Source of the DNA: Chitinophagaceae bacterium
GTDB taxonomy: Bacteria; Bacteroidota; Bacteroidia; Chitinophagales; Chitinophagaceae
DNA length: 64,000 nucleotides
Assembly (NCBI GenBank): GCA_014879565.1
Contig: JACSRW010000022.1
Span: forward strand, 1 to 64,000
Reading direction: 5' to 3'
Part shown: positions 35,529 through 43,606 of the stretch, in pieces
Position numbering within the stretch: the first letter of the stretch is position 1
Layout of the letters: the number at the start of each line of letters is the position of its first letter
The notes under the pieces: generated by a model
The model's database searches: none
Seen by the model: the letters and a program-made list of their open reading frames with translations, nothing else
What the model was told of the DNA's origin: nothing
Made by a program: the position numbers and the translations under genes

Positions 35529-36857
35529 ATGCAAATTGACCAAACATCCTTCTCCGACATCTCCATCTTCCATACAGAAGAAGAGTTCTCGGTATTTCAT
35601 AAGCTGAACTTTACCCGTACTACGGGCGGGCGGGAATGGCTGCGGCGGTTTTTCAGCGAGCCCTTTCATGACCTGGAAAAAATTAGGGGTACCCAGAAAG
35701 TTATCCGCACTTTTATGGAGCATACCCGGGACTGGCCAACCGAAATCAGTAACGGTACCGTACTGGTGATGGATAAATTCCTGGATTATCCCCTTGATCC
35801 GATCAGTGAAGCGCCGGCCTCCTTCAACAACCTGCTGTATAAGTGGCTGCACCATGCGGATTATTCCATGATCCGGTATTCCGTTCCGCATTTTGCCGAT
35901 TTTTTCCGGGGACTGAAACAGATCACTGATTTACTGGAGGGACTGGACCTGCCTGCTTCCATCCGTTTTTATACAGACCGTATCAGCGGCATGCTCCGGG
36001 AAACTCCCCTGGCCCGCCTGTCAGAATCACAAAAGGGGCAAAAATTCAGACCCGGACAATTGCTTTATTTTGCCTACTTCCTGCGGGGACGCTACAAGAC
36101 CAATATACTGGAGCTGATGGATATTTACAGCCGGCTGGATGCCTGGTATTCCATGGCCATGGCCGTTAAAACCTATGGACTGAGCTTTCCGGAATTTGTG
36201 GATCAGGACCGGCCCCTGGTAGATGCCAAAGGACTTTATCATATTCTGCTCCCCCACCCTGTTGCCTATGACCTGCAGATGCACCCCGAACAGCATTTTC
36301 TCTTCCTCACCGGGGCCAATATGGCCGGCAAAAGCACCCTGATCAAATCCGTAGGCGCCGCGGTATTTCTGGCCCATATCGGCATGGGCGTACCGGCGGA
36401 AAAAATGCGGCTGACCCTGTTTGACGGCCTCATCAGCAATATCAATGTGGTGGACAATATCGCCCGGGGAGAAAGTTTCTTTTTCAATGAAGTGCAGCGG
36501 ATCAAAAACACGGTGGAGAAAATCAATAACGGGAAAAAATGGCTGGTGCTGATTGATGAGCTCTTCAAGGGTACCAATGTACAGGATGCCATGAAATGCT
36601 CCCTGACTGTGATCAAAGGCCTGATTAAAATTAAGAACTCCCTCTTTATACTTTCCACTCACTTATATGAAATCGGGGAAGAGTTAAAAGAGGTACCCAC
36701 TATTTCTTTCCGGTATTTTGAAACTACCGTCACGGAAGACCAGCTCAGTTTTAGTTACCAGCTTCGGGAAGGCATCAGCAATGACCGGATCGGGTATGTG
36801 ATCCTGAAAAGAGAAAAAGTGGTGGAGATGCTGGAAGGCCTGGGAGAGGGGGAATAG
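35529..36857 (+). CDS. Short MutS-family ATPase
   Basis: A 442-aa protein that covers the MutS core (connector/lever helices) and ABC-type ATPase but lacks the N-terminal mismatch-binding domain of full MutS (about 850 aa). Walker A is TGANMAGKST (about residues 261-270), Walker B is LVLIDELFKGTN, and STHLYEI follows. No Smr or nuclease domain is attached. Such short MutS forms are widespread in Bacteroidota and their role is unknown; canonical mismatch repair is unlikely without domain I. The ATG at 35529 follows the inverted heptamer array. The stop codon starts a second array. Confidence 0.85.
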   Translation: MQIDQTSFSDISIFHTEEEFSVFHKLNFTRTTGGREWLRRFFSEPFHDLEKIRGTQKVIRTFMEHTRDWPTEISNGTVLVMDKFLDYPLDPISEAPASFNNLLYKWLHHADYSMIRYSVPHFADFFRGLKQITDLLEGLDLPASIRFYTDRISGMLRETPLARLSESQKGQKFRPGQLLYFAYFLRGRYKTNILELMDIYSRLDAWYSMAMAVKTYGLSFPEFVDQDRPLVDAKGLYHILLPHPVAYDLQMHPEQHFLFLTGANMAGKSTLIKSVGAAVFLAHIGMGVPAEKMRLTLFDGLISNINVVDNIARGESFFFNEVQRIKNTVEKINNGKKWLVLIDELFKGTNVQDAMKCSLTVIKGLIKIKNSLFILSTHLYEIGEELKEVPTISFRYFETTVTEDQLSFSYQLREGISNDRIGYVILKREKVVEMLEGLGEGE

Positions 36858-36905
36858 GCAGTAGGCAATAGGCAGAAGGCAATAGGCAGCAGGCAATAGG
36901 GAATG
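36855..36905 (+). repeat. TAG-based heptamer array at the stop codon of the mutS-like gene
   Basis: Seven units TAGGCAG, TAGGCAA, TAGGCAG, AAGGCAA, TAGGCAG, CAGGCAA and TAGGGAA start with the TAG stop of the gene itself. The first three TAG lie in three different reading frames. The same unit appears at the stop of the DUF1501 gene. Confidence 0.9.
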
Positions 36906-36949
36906 GAAAGGAGGGTGTACAATTCGCGGGATTTTCTCAAATTTGCCAA

Positions 36950-38524
36950 ATGAGCAAACGATTTTTTAGCCCCGTACTCCTCTTTCTTTTTCTGTTCACT
37001 GCAGGCCAGCAGCCGGCCGATATATTACACTACCGGTTTCAGGTACACCTGTCAGACCAGTCGGATACCCTCAACGGCCTTACAACTGTACGGGCTAAAT
37101 TACTGGACAATGTATCTTCTCTGCGTCTCGACCTTACCCGGACAGGAAATAACGGAAAAGGAATGCGGGTAAACCGGGTGACCCGCTCCGGAAAAGAAGA
37201 TCTCCGTTTTTCCCAGTCAGACAACCAGGTTCATCTTTATTTTACCCATCCCGCAAAAAAGGGAGATACGTTAGATCTGCAAATAGCCTATGCCGGCATA
37301 CCGGGTGACGGATTAATTATCTCCAAAAACAAATACGGGAAAAGAACCTTTTTTGCCGACAACTGGCCCAACCGGGCGCATCACTGGATTCCCTGTGTGG
37401 ATGACCCGGCTGATAAAGCCTCCTTTGAATTTCTGGTAACGGCGCCGGAGCATTACCAGGTAATCAGTAACGGAATACAGGTAGAGGAAACCAATCTGCC
37501 GGGGCAACAAAAACTCACCCACTGGAAAGAAGAGATTCCGCTCCCCACCAAGGTAATGGTGATCGGGGTGGCGGAATTCGCCGTGCAACAAACCGGCTGG
37601 CTGCATAACTGTATTCCGGTCAGCAGCTGGGTATTCCCGGAAAACAAGAACCAGGGATTTTATGACTATGCGCAGGCAACTGAGATCCTCGCTTTTTATG
37701 ACGGGTATATTGGCCCCTACCCCTTTAAAAAACTCGCCAATGTACAATCGAAGACGATATACGGAGGCATGGAAAATGCCGGAGCCATTTTTTATTCGGA
37801 ATATTCTGTAACCGGGGAACGCCGCGCGGAAGCGCTGATCGCGCATGAAATAGTGCACCAGTGGTTCGGGGATATGGCTTCGGAAAAAAATTTCTCCCAT
37901 CTCTGGCTGAGCGAGGGTTTTGCCACTTACCTCACGCATATTTATCTGGAGAAAAAATACGGCACCGACAGTCTCCGGCAGCGAATGCGCGAAGACCGGA
38001 ACCAGGTGCTGGAGTTTGTAAAACTTTCCCGGCGGCCGGTGGCAGACACAAGCCGTAACCTGATGAGCCTGCTCAATGCCAACAGTTACCAGAAAGGCAG
38101 CTGGATATTACATATGCTGCGCCAGGAACTGGGTGATACCGTTTTTCACCAGGCGGTTCGTCAGTATTATGCACAATATGCAGGCAGTAATGCGGACAGT
38201 GATGATCTGCAGCGTGTGTTTGAGAAGGTCAGCGGGAAAGATCTCGGTTATTTTTTCAGCCAGTGGCTGCACCGCCCTTATAACCCGGAACTGAAAATAA
38301 CCCGTAAAGCGGATCGGTTACAAATTGAACAGGTACAAAAGGGACTTTCCTTTCGTTTCCCTTTAACGCTGAAACTGGATTACTCCGGCCACACAATTAC
38401 CCGGACTTTTGCTATCACTGATCAGACCCATCAATTTACCATCGAAAATTCAGATTCGCTGCTCAGGGTGGAAACAGACCCTCTTGTAGGATTACTTGCA
38501 GCTATCCAGTTTGTTGAATTCTAA
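36950..38524 (+). CDS. Secreted M1-family metallopeptidase (aminopeptidase)
   Basis: Gluzincin peptidase of 524 aa with a signal peptide (LFLFLFTAG). The M1 landmarks are GGMENAG (substrate N-terminus binding, about residue 270), the zinc motif H299-E300-I-V-H303 and the third ligand E322 in WLSEGFATY, at the exact M1 spacing. It is shorter than full ERAP-type enzymes, lacking the large C-terminal helical domain, and ends after a short beta segment. It is expected to trim N-terminal residues from peptides in the periplasm or outside. Confidence 0.92.
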   Translation: MSKRFFSPVLLFLFLFTAGQQPADILHYRFQVHLSDQSDTLNGLTTVRAKLLDNVSSLRLDLTRTGNNGKGMRVNRVTRSGKEDLRFSQSDNQVHLYFTHPAKKGDTLDLQIAYAGIPGDGLIISKNKYGKRTFFADNWPNRAHHWIPCVDDPADKASFEFLVTAPEHYQVISNGIQVEETNLPGQQKLTHWKEEIPLPTKVMVIGVAEFAVQQTGWLHNCIPVSSWVFPENKNQGFYDYAQATEILAFYDGYIGPYPFKKLANVQSKTIYGGMENAGAIFYSEYSVTGERRAEALIAHEIVHQWFGDMASEKNFSHLWLSEGFATYLTHIYLEKKYGTDSLRQRMREDRNQVLEFVKLSRRPVADTSRNLMSLLNANSYQKGSWILHMLRQELGDTVFHQAVRQYYAQYAGSNADSDDLQRVFEKVSGKDLGYFFSQWLHRPYNPELKITRKADRLQIEQVQKGLSFRFPLTLKLDYSGHTITRTFAITDQTHQFTIENSDSLLRVETDPLVGLLAAIQFVEF

Positions 38525-38697
38525 AATCCGGCTCTGGCGGGGCCCCGGCGCATTTTTTTGATTAACTTTTTCAGGACACTAAGAACCAGGCCCGGATCAG
38601 CACACTTGTGATTGCATGATTTTCTAATTTAGAACTGTATGGTATTTAGGGATACTTACAAGGTGGTTCAATCTGTTCATCAATTAAACAAAGAAGA

Positions 38698-39027
38698 ATG
38701 AAGAAGATACTTTCCTTTTTTATCGAAGCCGTGTTTTGGGTTCAATTTTTTATTACTCCGCTTATTGTATGTGCTTTAATTGGGGTATTTATTTATATCA
38801 AAAATGAAAGATTGTTATGGTTGTCTATTACCTTAACTTCTCTTGGTGCAATTGGAGGTGTCATTTATGCTGAGAGAGTTAGAAGGAGGCACGGCACTTC
38901 CAGATATGCAGCAAGAATCAGCGCTACATCTGATATCTGGCCAGATCAATACCCCGAAGAAATAGAAGCCAGAGAAAAAAGAGCAAGAAATGAGAGAAGC
39001 AAAAAAGAAAGGAAAAAAACAAGATAA
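38698..39027 (+). CDS. Small two-span membrane protein of unknown function
   Basis: A 109-aa protein: short N-terminus, two hydrophobic segments (about residues 11-32, WVQFFITPLIVCALIGVFIYI, and 39-58, LLWLSITLTSLGAIGGVIY) and a strongly basic/charged tail (EAREKRARNERSKKERKKTR). No family was recognised. By eye its codons are richer in A and T than those of neighbouring genes, which could mean recent acquisition. It has its own terminator 15 bases downstream, so it looks like a monocistronic unit. Confidence 0.65.
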   Translation: MKKILSFFIEAVFWVQFFITPLIVCALIGVFIYIKNERLLWLSITLTSLGAIGGVIYAERVRRRHGTSRYAARISATSDIWPDQYPEEIEAREKRARNERSKKERKKTR

Positions 39028-39035
39028 ACAATAAC

Positions 39036-39066
39036 AACAAAGCCGCAGTGATGCGGCGTTTGTTTT
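39036..39066 (+). terminator. Terminator after the small membrane protein gene
   Basis: GCCGCA (39042-39047) and TGCGGC (39052-39057) form the core stem around GTGA. AACAAA and TTTGTT extend it with one bulged G, and the sequence ends in T's. Confidence 0.75.
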
Positions 39067-39306
39067 AAAGAACATACGCTTTTTTTGCTTTATGGTATCA
39101 AAGAAACACCACAATACTTCAAAACACAGCCGCTCTCCCGGGTGATTTTTTTATGCCATGCCTATGGCAGGTAAACCTAAAACCTAAAGAATATGGAACT
39201 ACACACAACAAACCCGAACTGTTTCACCACTCAGGAACCCGAAAAAAACATTTTTCCGCGGGGAAAAACACCGGGCCGGACTTAGTCGCGGTTGTATTTT
39301 TCGGGC

Positions 39307-40857
39307 ATGCTCATCAAAACTTTTGGCAGCGCCGTATATGGCGTGGAAGCCACTACCATTACCATTGAGGTGAACTGGATACAGAACCAGGGCAAGGACC
39401 CGATGATTGTGGGTCTTCCCGACAATGCGGTAAAAGAAAGCCTGCAACGGATCGAAAGTACGTTTAAGACCAACAGTTATGAGTTTCCCCGGACCAAGGT
39501 TGTCGTTAACCTGGCCCCGGCGGATCTGCGCAAGAGCGGTACCGCTTTTGACCTCCCGATTGCACTGGGTATCCTGGCCGCTTCGGAACAGATCCCTAAC
39601 CCGGAGGCCCTGGCTTCCTATATCATTATGGGAGAACTGGCCCTGAACGGGGACATCAGGCCTATCAAGGGAGCCCTGCCCATTGCCATCCAGGCGAGAA
39701 AAGAAGGATTTAAAGGACTGATCGTGCCGGCTGTAAATGCCCGGGAAGCGGGTATTGTCAATGCCGTACAGGTATATGGCATCCGCCATATCAATGAAGT
39801 GATTGATTTTTTCAGCAACGGGGAAAACGGCCTGGAGTCCACGGTAATTGATACCAGGGACGAATTCTTCCGCTCCCAGTATGATTTTGAAACAGATTTC
39901 TCGGAAGTAAAAGGCCAGGAAAATATCAAACGGGCCCTGGAAATTGCCGCAGCCGGCGGACACAATGCCATCCTCATCGGCCCGCCGGGGGCCGGAAAAA
40001 CCATGCTGGCTAAAAGGCTGCCCAGCATCCTTCCTCCGCTCAGTCTGCAGGAAGCGCTGGAAACAACCAAAATTCACTCGGTGGCTGGTAAACTTTCCGA
40101 GCATGCCACCCTGATCTCCAGGCGCCCATTCCGGTCCCCGCATCATACCATTTCAGATGTGGCGCTTGTCGGCGGCGGAGGTATTCCCCAACCCGGTGAA
40201 ATATCCCTGGCCCATAACGGGGTGCTCTTCCTGGATGAATTACCCGAATTTAAACGAACGGTACTGGAAGTGATGCGGCAACCGATGGAAGAAAGAAAAG
40301 TAACCATCTCGCGGGCTAAAGTGGCCGTTGACTTTCCGGCTTCCTTTATGCTGATGGCTTCCATGAATCCCTGCCCCTGCGGTTTTTACAATCACCCGGA
40401 AAGAGAATGCAGCTGCCCGCCGGGATCCGTACAAAAATACCTGAACCGGATATCCGGTCCTTTACTCGACCGGATTGACCTGCATGTGGAAGTCACCCCG
40501 GTTTCCTTCAGTGAATTATCGGCCCAAAAACCCGGAGAAGCCTCTGCGATCATCCGCGAGCGGGTAATCCGCGCCCGGGATTTGCAGGGCGAGCGGTACC
40601 GGGATCATCCCGGAATTTATTGCAATGCCCAGATGAGCAGCCGGATGCTGAAACAGATCTGTGTGATCGGACCAGCGGGCGCCGCTCTGCTGAAAGCGGC
40701 CATGGAAAAACTGAATTTATCGGCCCGTGCCTACGACCGGATCCTGAAAGTCAGCCGGACAATCGCCGATCTGGCAGACAGCGGAGAGATAAAGGCTGAA
40801 CACCTGGCAGAAGCCATCCATTACCGGAGCCTTGACCGGGCAGGCTGGGGCGGGTGA
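39307..40857 (+). CDS. comM: YifB/ComM family Mg-chelatase-like AAA+ ATPase
   Basis: A 516-aa protein: an N-terminal Lon-protease-like domain (GLPDNAVKESLQRIESTFK, PADLRKSGTAFDLPIALGIL), an AAA+ Mg-chelatase ATPase with Walker A GPPGAGKTM, Walker B VLFLDELPEF, the LMASMNPCPCGFYNH loop, and a C-terminal winged region (LSARAYDRILKVSRTIADL). ComM is a branch-migration helicase-like factor for integrating transformed DNA in naturally competent species, but the gene is also present in species not known to be competent. The ATG at 39307 was preferred over a TTG at 39292. Confidence 0.9.
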   Translation: MLIKTFGSAVYGVEATTITIEVNWIQNQGKDPMIVGLPDNAVKESLQRIESTFKTNSYEFPRTKVVVNLAPADLRKSGTAFDLPIALGILAASEQIPNPEALASYIIMGELALNGDIRPIKGALPIAIQARKEGFKGLIVPAVNAREAGIVNAVQVYGIRHINEVIDFFSNGENGLESTVIDTRDEFFRSQYDFETDFSEVKGQENIKRALEIAAAGGHNAILIGPPGAGKTMLAKRLPSILPPLSLQEALETTKIHSVAGKLSEHATLISRRPFRSPHHTISDVALVGGGGIPQPGEISLAHNGVLFLDELPEFKRTVLEVMRQPMEERKVTISRAKVAVDFPASFMLMASMNPCPCGFYNHPERECSCPPGSVQKYLNRISGPLLDRIDLHVEVTPVSFSELSAQKPGEASAIIRERVIRARDLQGERYRDHPGIYCNAQMSSRMLKQICVIGPAGAALLKAAMEKLNLSARAYDRILKVSRTIADLADSGEIKAEHLAEAIHYRSLDRAGWGG

Positions 40858-40943
40858 ATCGCCGTTCCTGTAATTCAGGCAGAAATTGGGAAACTTGTCC
40901 GAAGTTTGCACATTGATCCCAACCGGACACCTCAATTCCTTAT

Positions 40944-42794
40944 ATGAAGATATTATTCCAATACCTGAAGCCCTATAAAGGGCTGGTAGCCCTTGTGCTT
41001 TTCCTGGCAGCTGTGAATATCGGTTTCTCCCTGGTAGACCCGATCATTTTCGGGAAACTGATCAACCTCGCCACCTACCACCAGCACAAAGAAGCTTTTG
41101 ACTGGAACGGTTTTCTGTTTGTGAAAGAATCCATCACGGAAGAAACCCTCAAGGTAAAACCCGGCGGAGAAGTGGAAAAGGTGATGGAGACCAAAGTTTA
41201 TTACGGGGTGCTCTGGCTGCTCCTCGCATCCATCACTGTGGCCATGATCAGCCGGATTGCCAAAGCCTTCCAGGATTATTTCCTGAACCTGATTACCCAG
41301 AAATTCGGGGCTACTATTTTCACGCAGGGATTGCAGCATGCCATGAAACTTCCCTACCAGGAATTTGAAGATGCCCGCAGCGGGGAAACCCTGAGTATAT
41401 TGCAGAAAGTGCGGATTGATACGGAAAAATTTGTCGCCTCCTTTATCAATATTCTCTTCCCGGTTATTGTAGGGATTCTCTTTGTGGCAGTTTATGCCAC
41501 GACCATTCACTGGAGTCTGCCCCTGGTTTATTTTGGCGGTATTTTCCTGCTGACCATCATATCCAACCTGCTCAGCAAAAAAGTTAAAAACATCCAGAAA
41601 AAAATTGTCGGCCAAACCACAGCCCTGGCCGGCGCCACCACCGAATCGCTCCGGAATATTGAACTGGTAAAAAGCCTGGGACTGACCGAACAGGAAGTCA
41701 GCCGGCTGAATAAAAACACTTTTAAAATCCTGGGACTGGAACTGACCAAGGTAAAACGGATCCGCAGTATCAGTTTTATCCAGGGTACTTTTGTGAACAC
41801 CCTGCGGCAGATTATTCTCTTCCTGCTGATGCTCTTTATCTACCGGGGAAGTATGGATGCCGGGCAGATTGTAACCATGCAGATTTTCTCCTTCTTTGTA
41901 TTCGGTCCGCTGCAGGAAATCGGCAATATCATCCTCACGTACCGGGAAGCCCAGGCCTCTCTGGAGAATTTTGGCAACCTGATGAAAAAGGCACCTGAAC
42001 CCCGGGCTGCCAATCCAACCCATCTGGGCAGGATTGAGACACTCGCCTTTGACCATGTGGCATTCAAACATCAGACCGCTTCCCAGAATGCCATTAACGA
42101 TATCAGTTTTGAAGTGCGCACAGGTGAAACCATCGCTTTTGTCGGCCCTTCCGGTTCAGGAAAAACCACCCTGATGAAACTGCTCGTCGGACTCTATCGT
42201 CCGCAGCAGGGAAAGATTCTGTACAATGGCATGGATGAAAACAGTATTGACTTTGAAGATTTGCGCAACCAGATCGGGTTTGTTACCCAGGACACCCAGT
42301 TATTCTCCGGGTCTATTCGCGAAAACCTCTTATTTGTCAATCCGGCTGCCGGTGAAGAGGAATTGCAGGATGTATTACAGAAAGCCTCCTGCCAGAATCT
42401 GCTGGCCCGTGCCGAAAACGGCCTGGATACCATGATCGGGGAAGGCGGACTGAAACTGTCGGGGGGCGAAAAGCAAAGGCTCTCCATTGCCCGGGCTTTA
42501 TTGCGCCAGCCCAAACTGCTGTTGTTTGATGAAGCCACCTCCGCGCTGGATTCGCTGACGGAAGAGGAAATCACCGATACGATCCGGGCGATTTCAAAAG
42601 ACGGCCGGCAGATCACCATCCTGATCGCTCACCGGCTGAGTACCATTATGCATGCCGACCGGATTTATGTACTGGAACAGGGAGATGTGGTGGAAACGGG
42701 CAATCACGAAAAACTGCTCGGAGAAAAAGGACTTTATTATGCCATGTGGCGGCAACAGATCGGGGAACGTAAATTGCGGCCGGTCACTGTTTAA
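40944..42794 (+). CDS. ABC exporter half transporter
   Basis: A 616-aa TMD-NBD protein. Six predicted spans occupy the first 330 residues, with an unusual charged insertion after the first span (residues about 45-75, VKESITEETLKVKPGGEVEK). The ATPase has Walker A GPSGSGKTT, Q-loop FVTQDTQLFSG, signature LSGGEKQRLSIARA, Walker B LLLFDEATSALD and switch region IAHRLSTIMHADR. It is unlike the exporter at 16610 and has no linked biosynthesis gene, so its substrate is open. It is co-directional with comM and the rhodanese. Confidence 0.86.
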   Translation: MKILFQYLKPYKGLVALVLFLAAVNIGFSLVDPIIFGKLINLATYHQHKEAFDWNGFLFVKESITEETLKVKPGGEVEKVMETKVYYGVLWLLLASITVAMISRIAKAFQDYFLNLITQKFGATIFTQGLQHAMKLPYQEFEDARSGETLSILQKVRIDTEKFVASFINILFPVIVGILFVAVYATTIHWSLPLVYFGGIFLLTIISNLLSKKVKNIQKKIVGQTTALAGATTESLRNIELVKSLGLTEQEVSRLNKNTFKILGLELTKVKRIRSISFIQGTFVNTLRQIILFLLMLFIYRGSMDAGQIVTMQIFSFFVFGPLQEIGNIILTYREAQASLENFGNLMKKAPEPRAANPTHLGRIETLAFDHVAFKHQTASQNAINDISFEVRTGETIAFVGPSGSGKTTLMKLLVGLYRPQQGKILYNGMDENSIDFEDLRNQIGFVTQDTQLFSGSIRENLLFVNPAAGEEELQDVLQKASCQNLLARAENGLDTMIGEGGLKLSGGEKQRLSIARALLRQPKLLLFDEATSALDSLTEEEITDTIRAISKDGRQITILIAHRLSTIMHADRIYVLEQGDVVETGNHEKLLGEKGLYYAMWRQQIGERKLRPVTV

Positions 42795-42803
42795 TTTTAT
42801 CAA

Positions 42804-43112
42804 ATGGGATTGTTTTCATTTTTCAGTAATGCCTCCCTGTTATCTGCGTTAAAAAAGGGAGCCGTAATTGTGGATGTACGTACCGCTGCAGAATATGACC
42901 GGGGCAGGGTGCCCGGATCCCTGCATATTCCGGCCGACCGGATAAAGATCAATGCAGAAAGATTAAGGGCTATGAACCGCCCGGTGGTTTGCTGCTGCAG
43001 CAGCGGTCACCGCAGCCGGCAGGCCGTGAACCTGCTGAAACAGGCGGGACTGAAAGAAGTATACAATGGTGGCAGCTGGGAGAAAGTGCTGCGTTTACTG
43101 AACCGGCTTTAA
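42804..43112 (+). CDS. Single-domain rhodanese
   Basis: A 102-aa sulfurtransferase-type protein. It has VIVDVRTAAEYDRGRVPGSLHIP and the active-site loop C65-S-S-G-H-R-S, with C65 as the likely persulfide-carrying cysteine, preceded by two further cysteines (C63, C64), which is unusual. The domain is complete and cytoplasmic. It starts 9 bases after the ABC exporter gene and overlaps the convergent DUF2721 gene by four bases. Confidence 0.88.
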   Translation: MGLFSFFSNASLLSALKKGAVIVDVRTAAEYDRGRVPGSLHIPADRIKINAERLRAMNRPVVCCCSSGHRSRQAVNLLKQAGLKEVYNGGSWEKVLRLLNRL

Positions 43113-43561
43113 TCTTCTTTTCTTTTATCTTTTCCGGGTAATAAATCTTTGAAGAAAGCAAACTTATCATGTTCTTCAATATCGCTGAGTTCCAGTTCCA
43201 GCGCTTTGGTGCTCTGGGCAATCTCGATAAGGGATACCACCAGGGAAACAAGCAGGCTCAGAAGGGCGATAGCGAAAATGAAGCGGGAACCCATCACCCA
43301 TTCGTTGTAGATACTGTACATGGTAAATACCGCGCAGATAAAACTGAACACGCCCAGTGTCTGCATGTACCGGACGAGGCGAAGGCGGTAACGCAGGCTT
43401 TTAATCTGGTTCAGCACCAGCTGATTTTCTTTTCCTTTTTCATATTCATCATGGAGCTTGCGTACCAGGCTGGCCAATGCCAGAAACCGGTTGGTATAGG
43501 CCAGCAGCAGCAAACTGATGGCGGGAAAAAGTAAGGCAGGTGTGTTAAAGGTTATTTCCAT
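43109..43561 (-). CDS. DUF2721 membrane protein
   Basis: A 150-aa protein with three hydrophobic segments: about residues 7-24 (ALLFPAISLLLLAYTNRF), 70-92 and 97-120. Between the first two is a charged helix (LVRKLHDEYEKGKENQLVLNQIKSLRYRLRLVRYM). This arrangement matches DUF2721. The function is unknown. The ATG at 43561 (MEITFNTP) was chosen over an upstream start whose extra residues are not membrane-like. The 3' end overlaps the rhodanese gene by four bases on the other strand. Confidence 0.8.
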   Translation of the reverse strand: MEITFNTPALLFPAISLLLLAYTNRFLALASLVRKLHDEYEKGKENQLVLNQIKSLRYRLRLVRYMQTLGVFSFICAVFTMYSIYNEWVMGSRFIFAIALLSLLVSLVVSLIEIAQSTKALELELSDIEEHDKFAFFKDLLPGKDKRKED

Positions 43562-43606
43562 GGGGCAAAGGTCGGGGAAAAGCAAGACCCGTCCCGGAGC
43601 TGCCCT

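Noticed and set aside
38525-38560. GC-rich terminator after the M1 peptidase gene
   Set aside because: The CGGGGCCCCG palindrome has no loop and the remaining arms do not pair convincingly, although a T-run follows; evidence is too weak to call.
39154-39169. Hairpin TGCCAT-GCCT-ATGGCA as a terminator or RNA gene
   Set aside because: Only six base pairs, no T-run on the plus strand after it, and no gene ends near it.
40953-42071. A long minus-strand open frame antisense to the ABC exporter
   Set aside because: Low-complexity Gln/Phe/His-rich shadow translation without motifs; the plus-strand ATPase domain is unambiguous.
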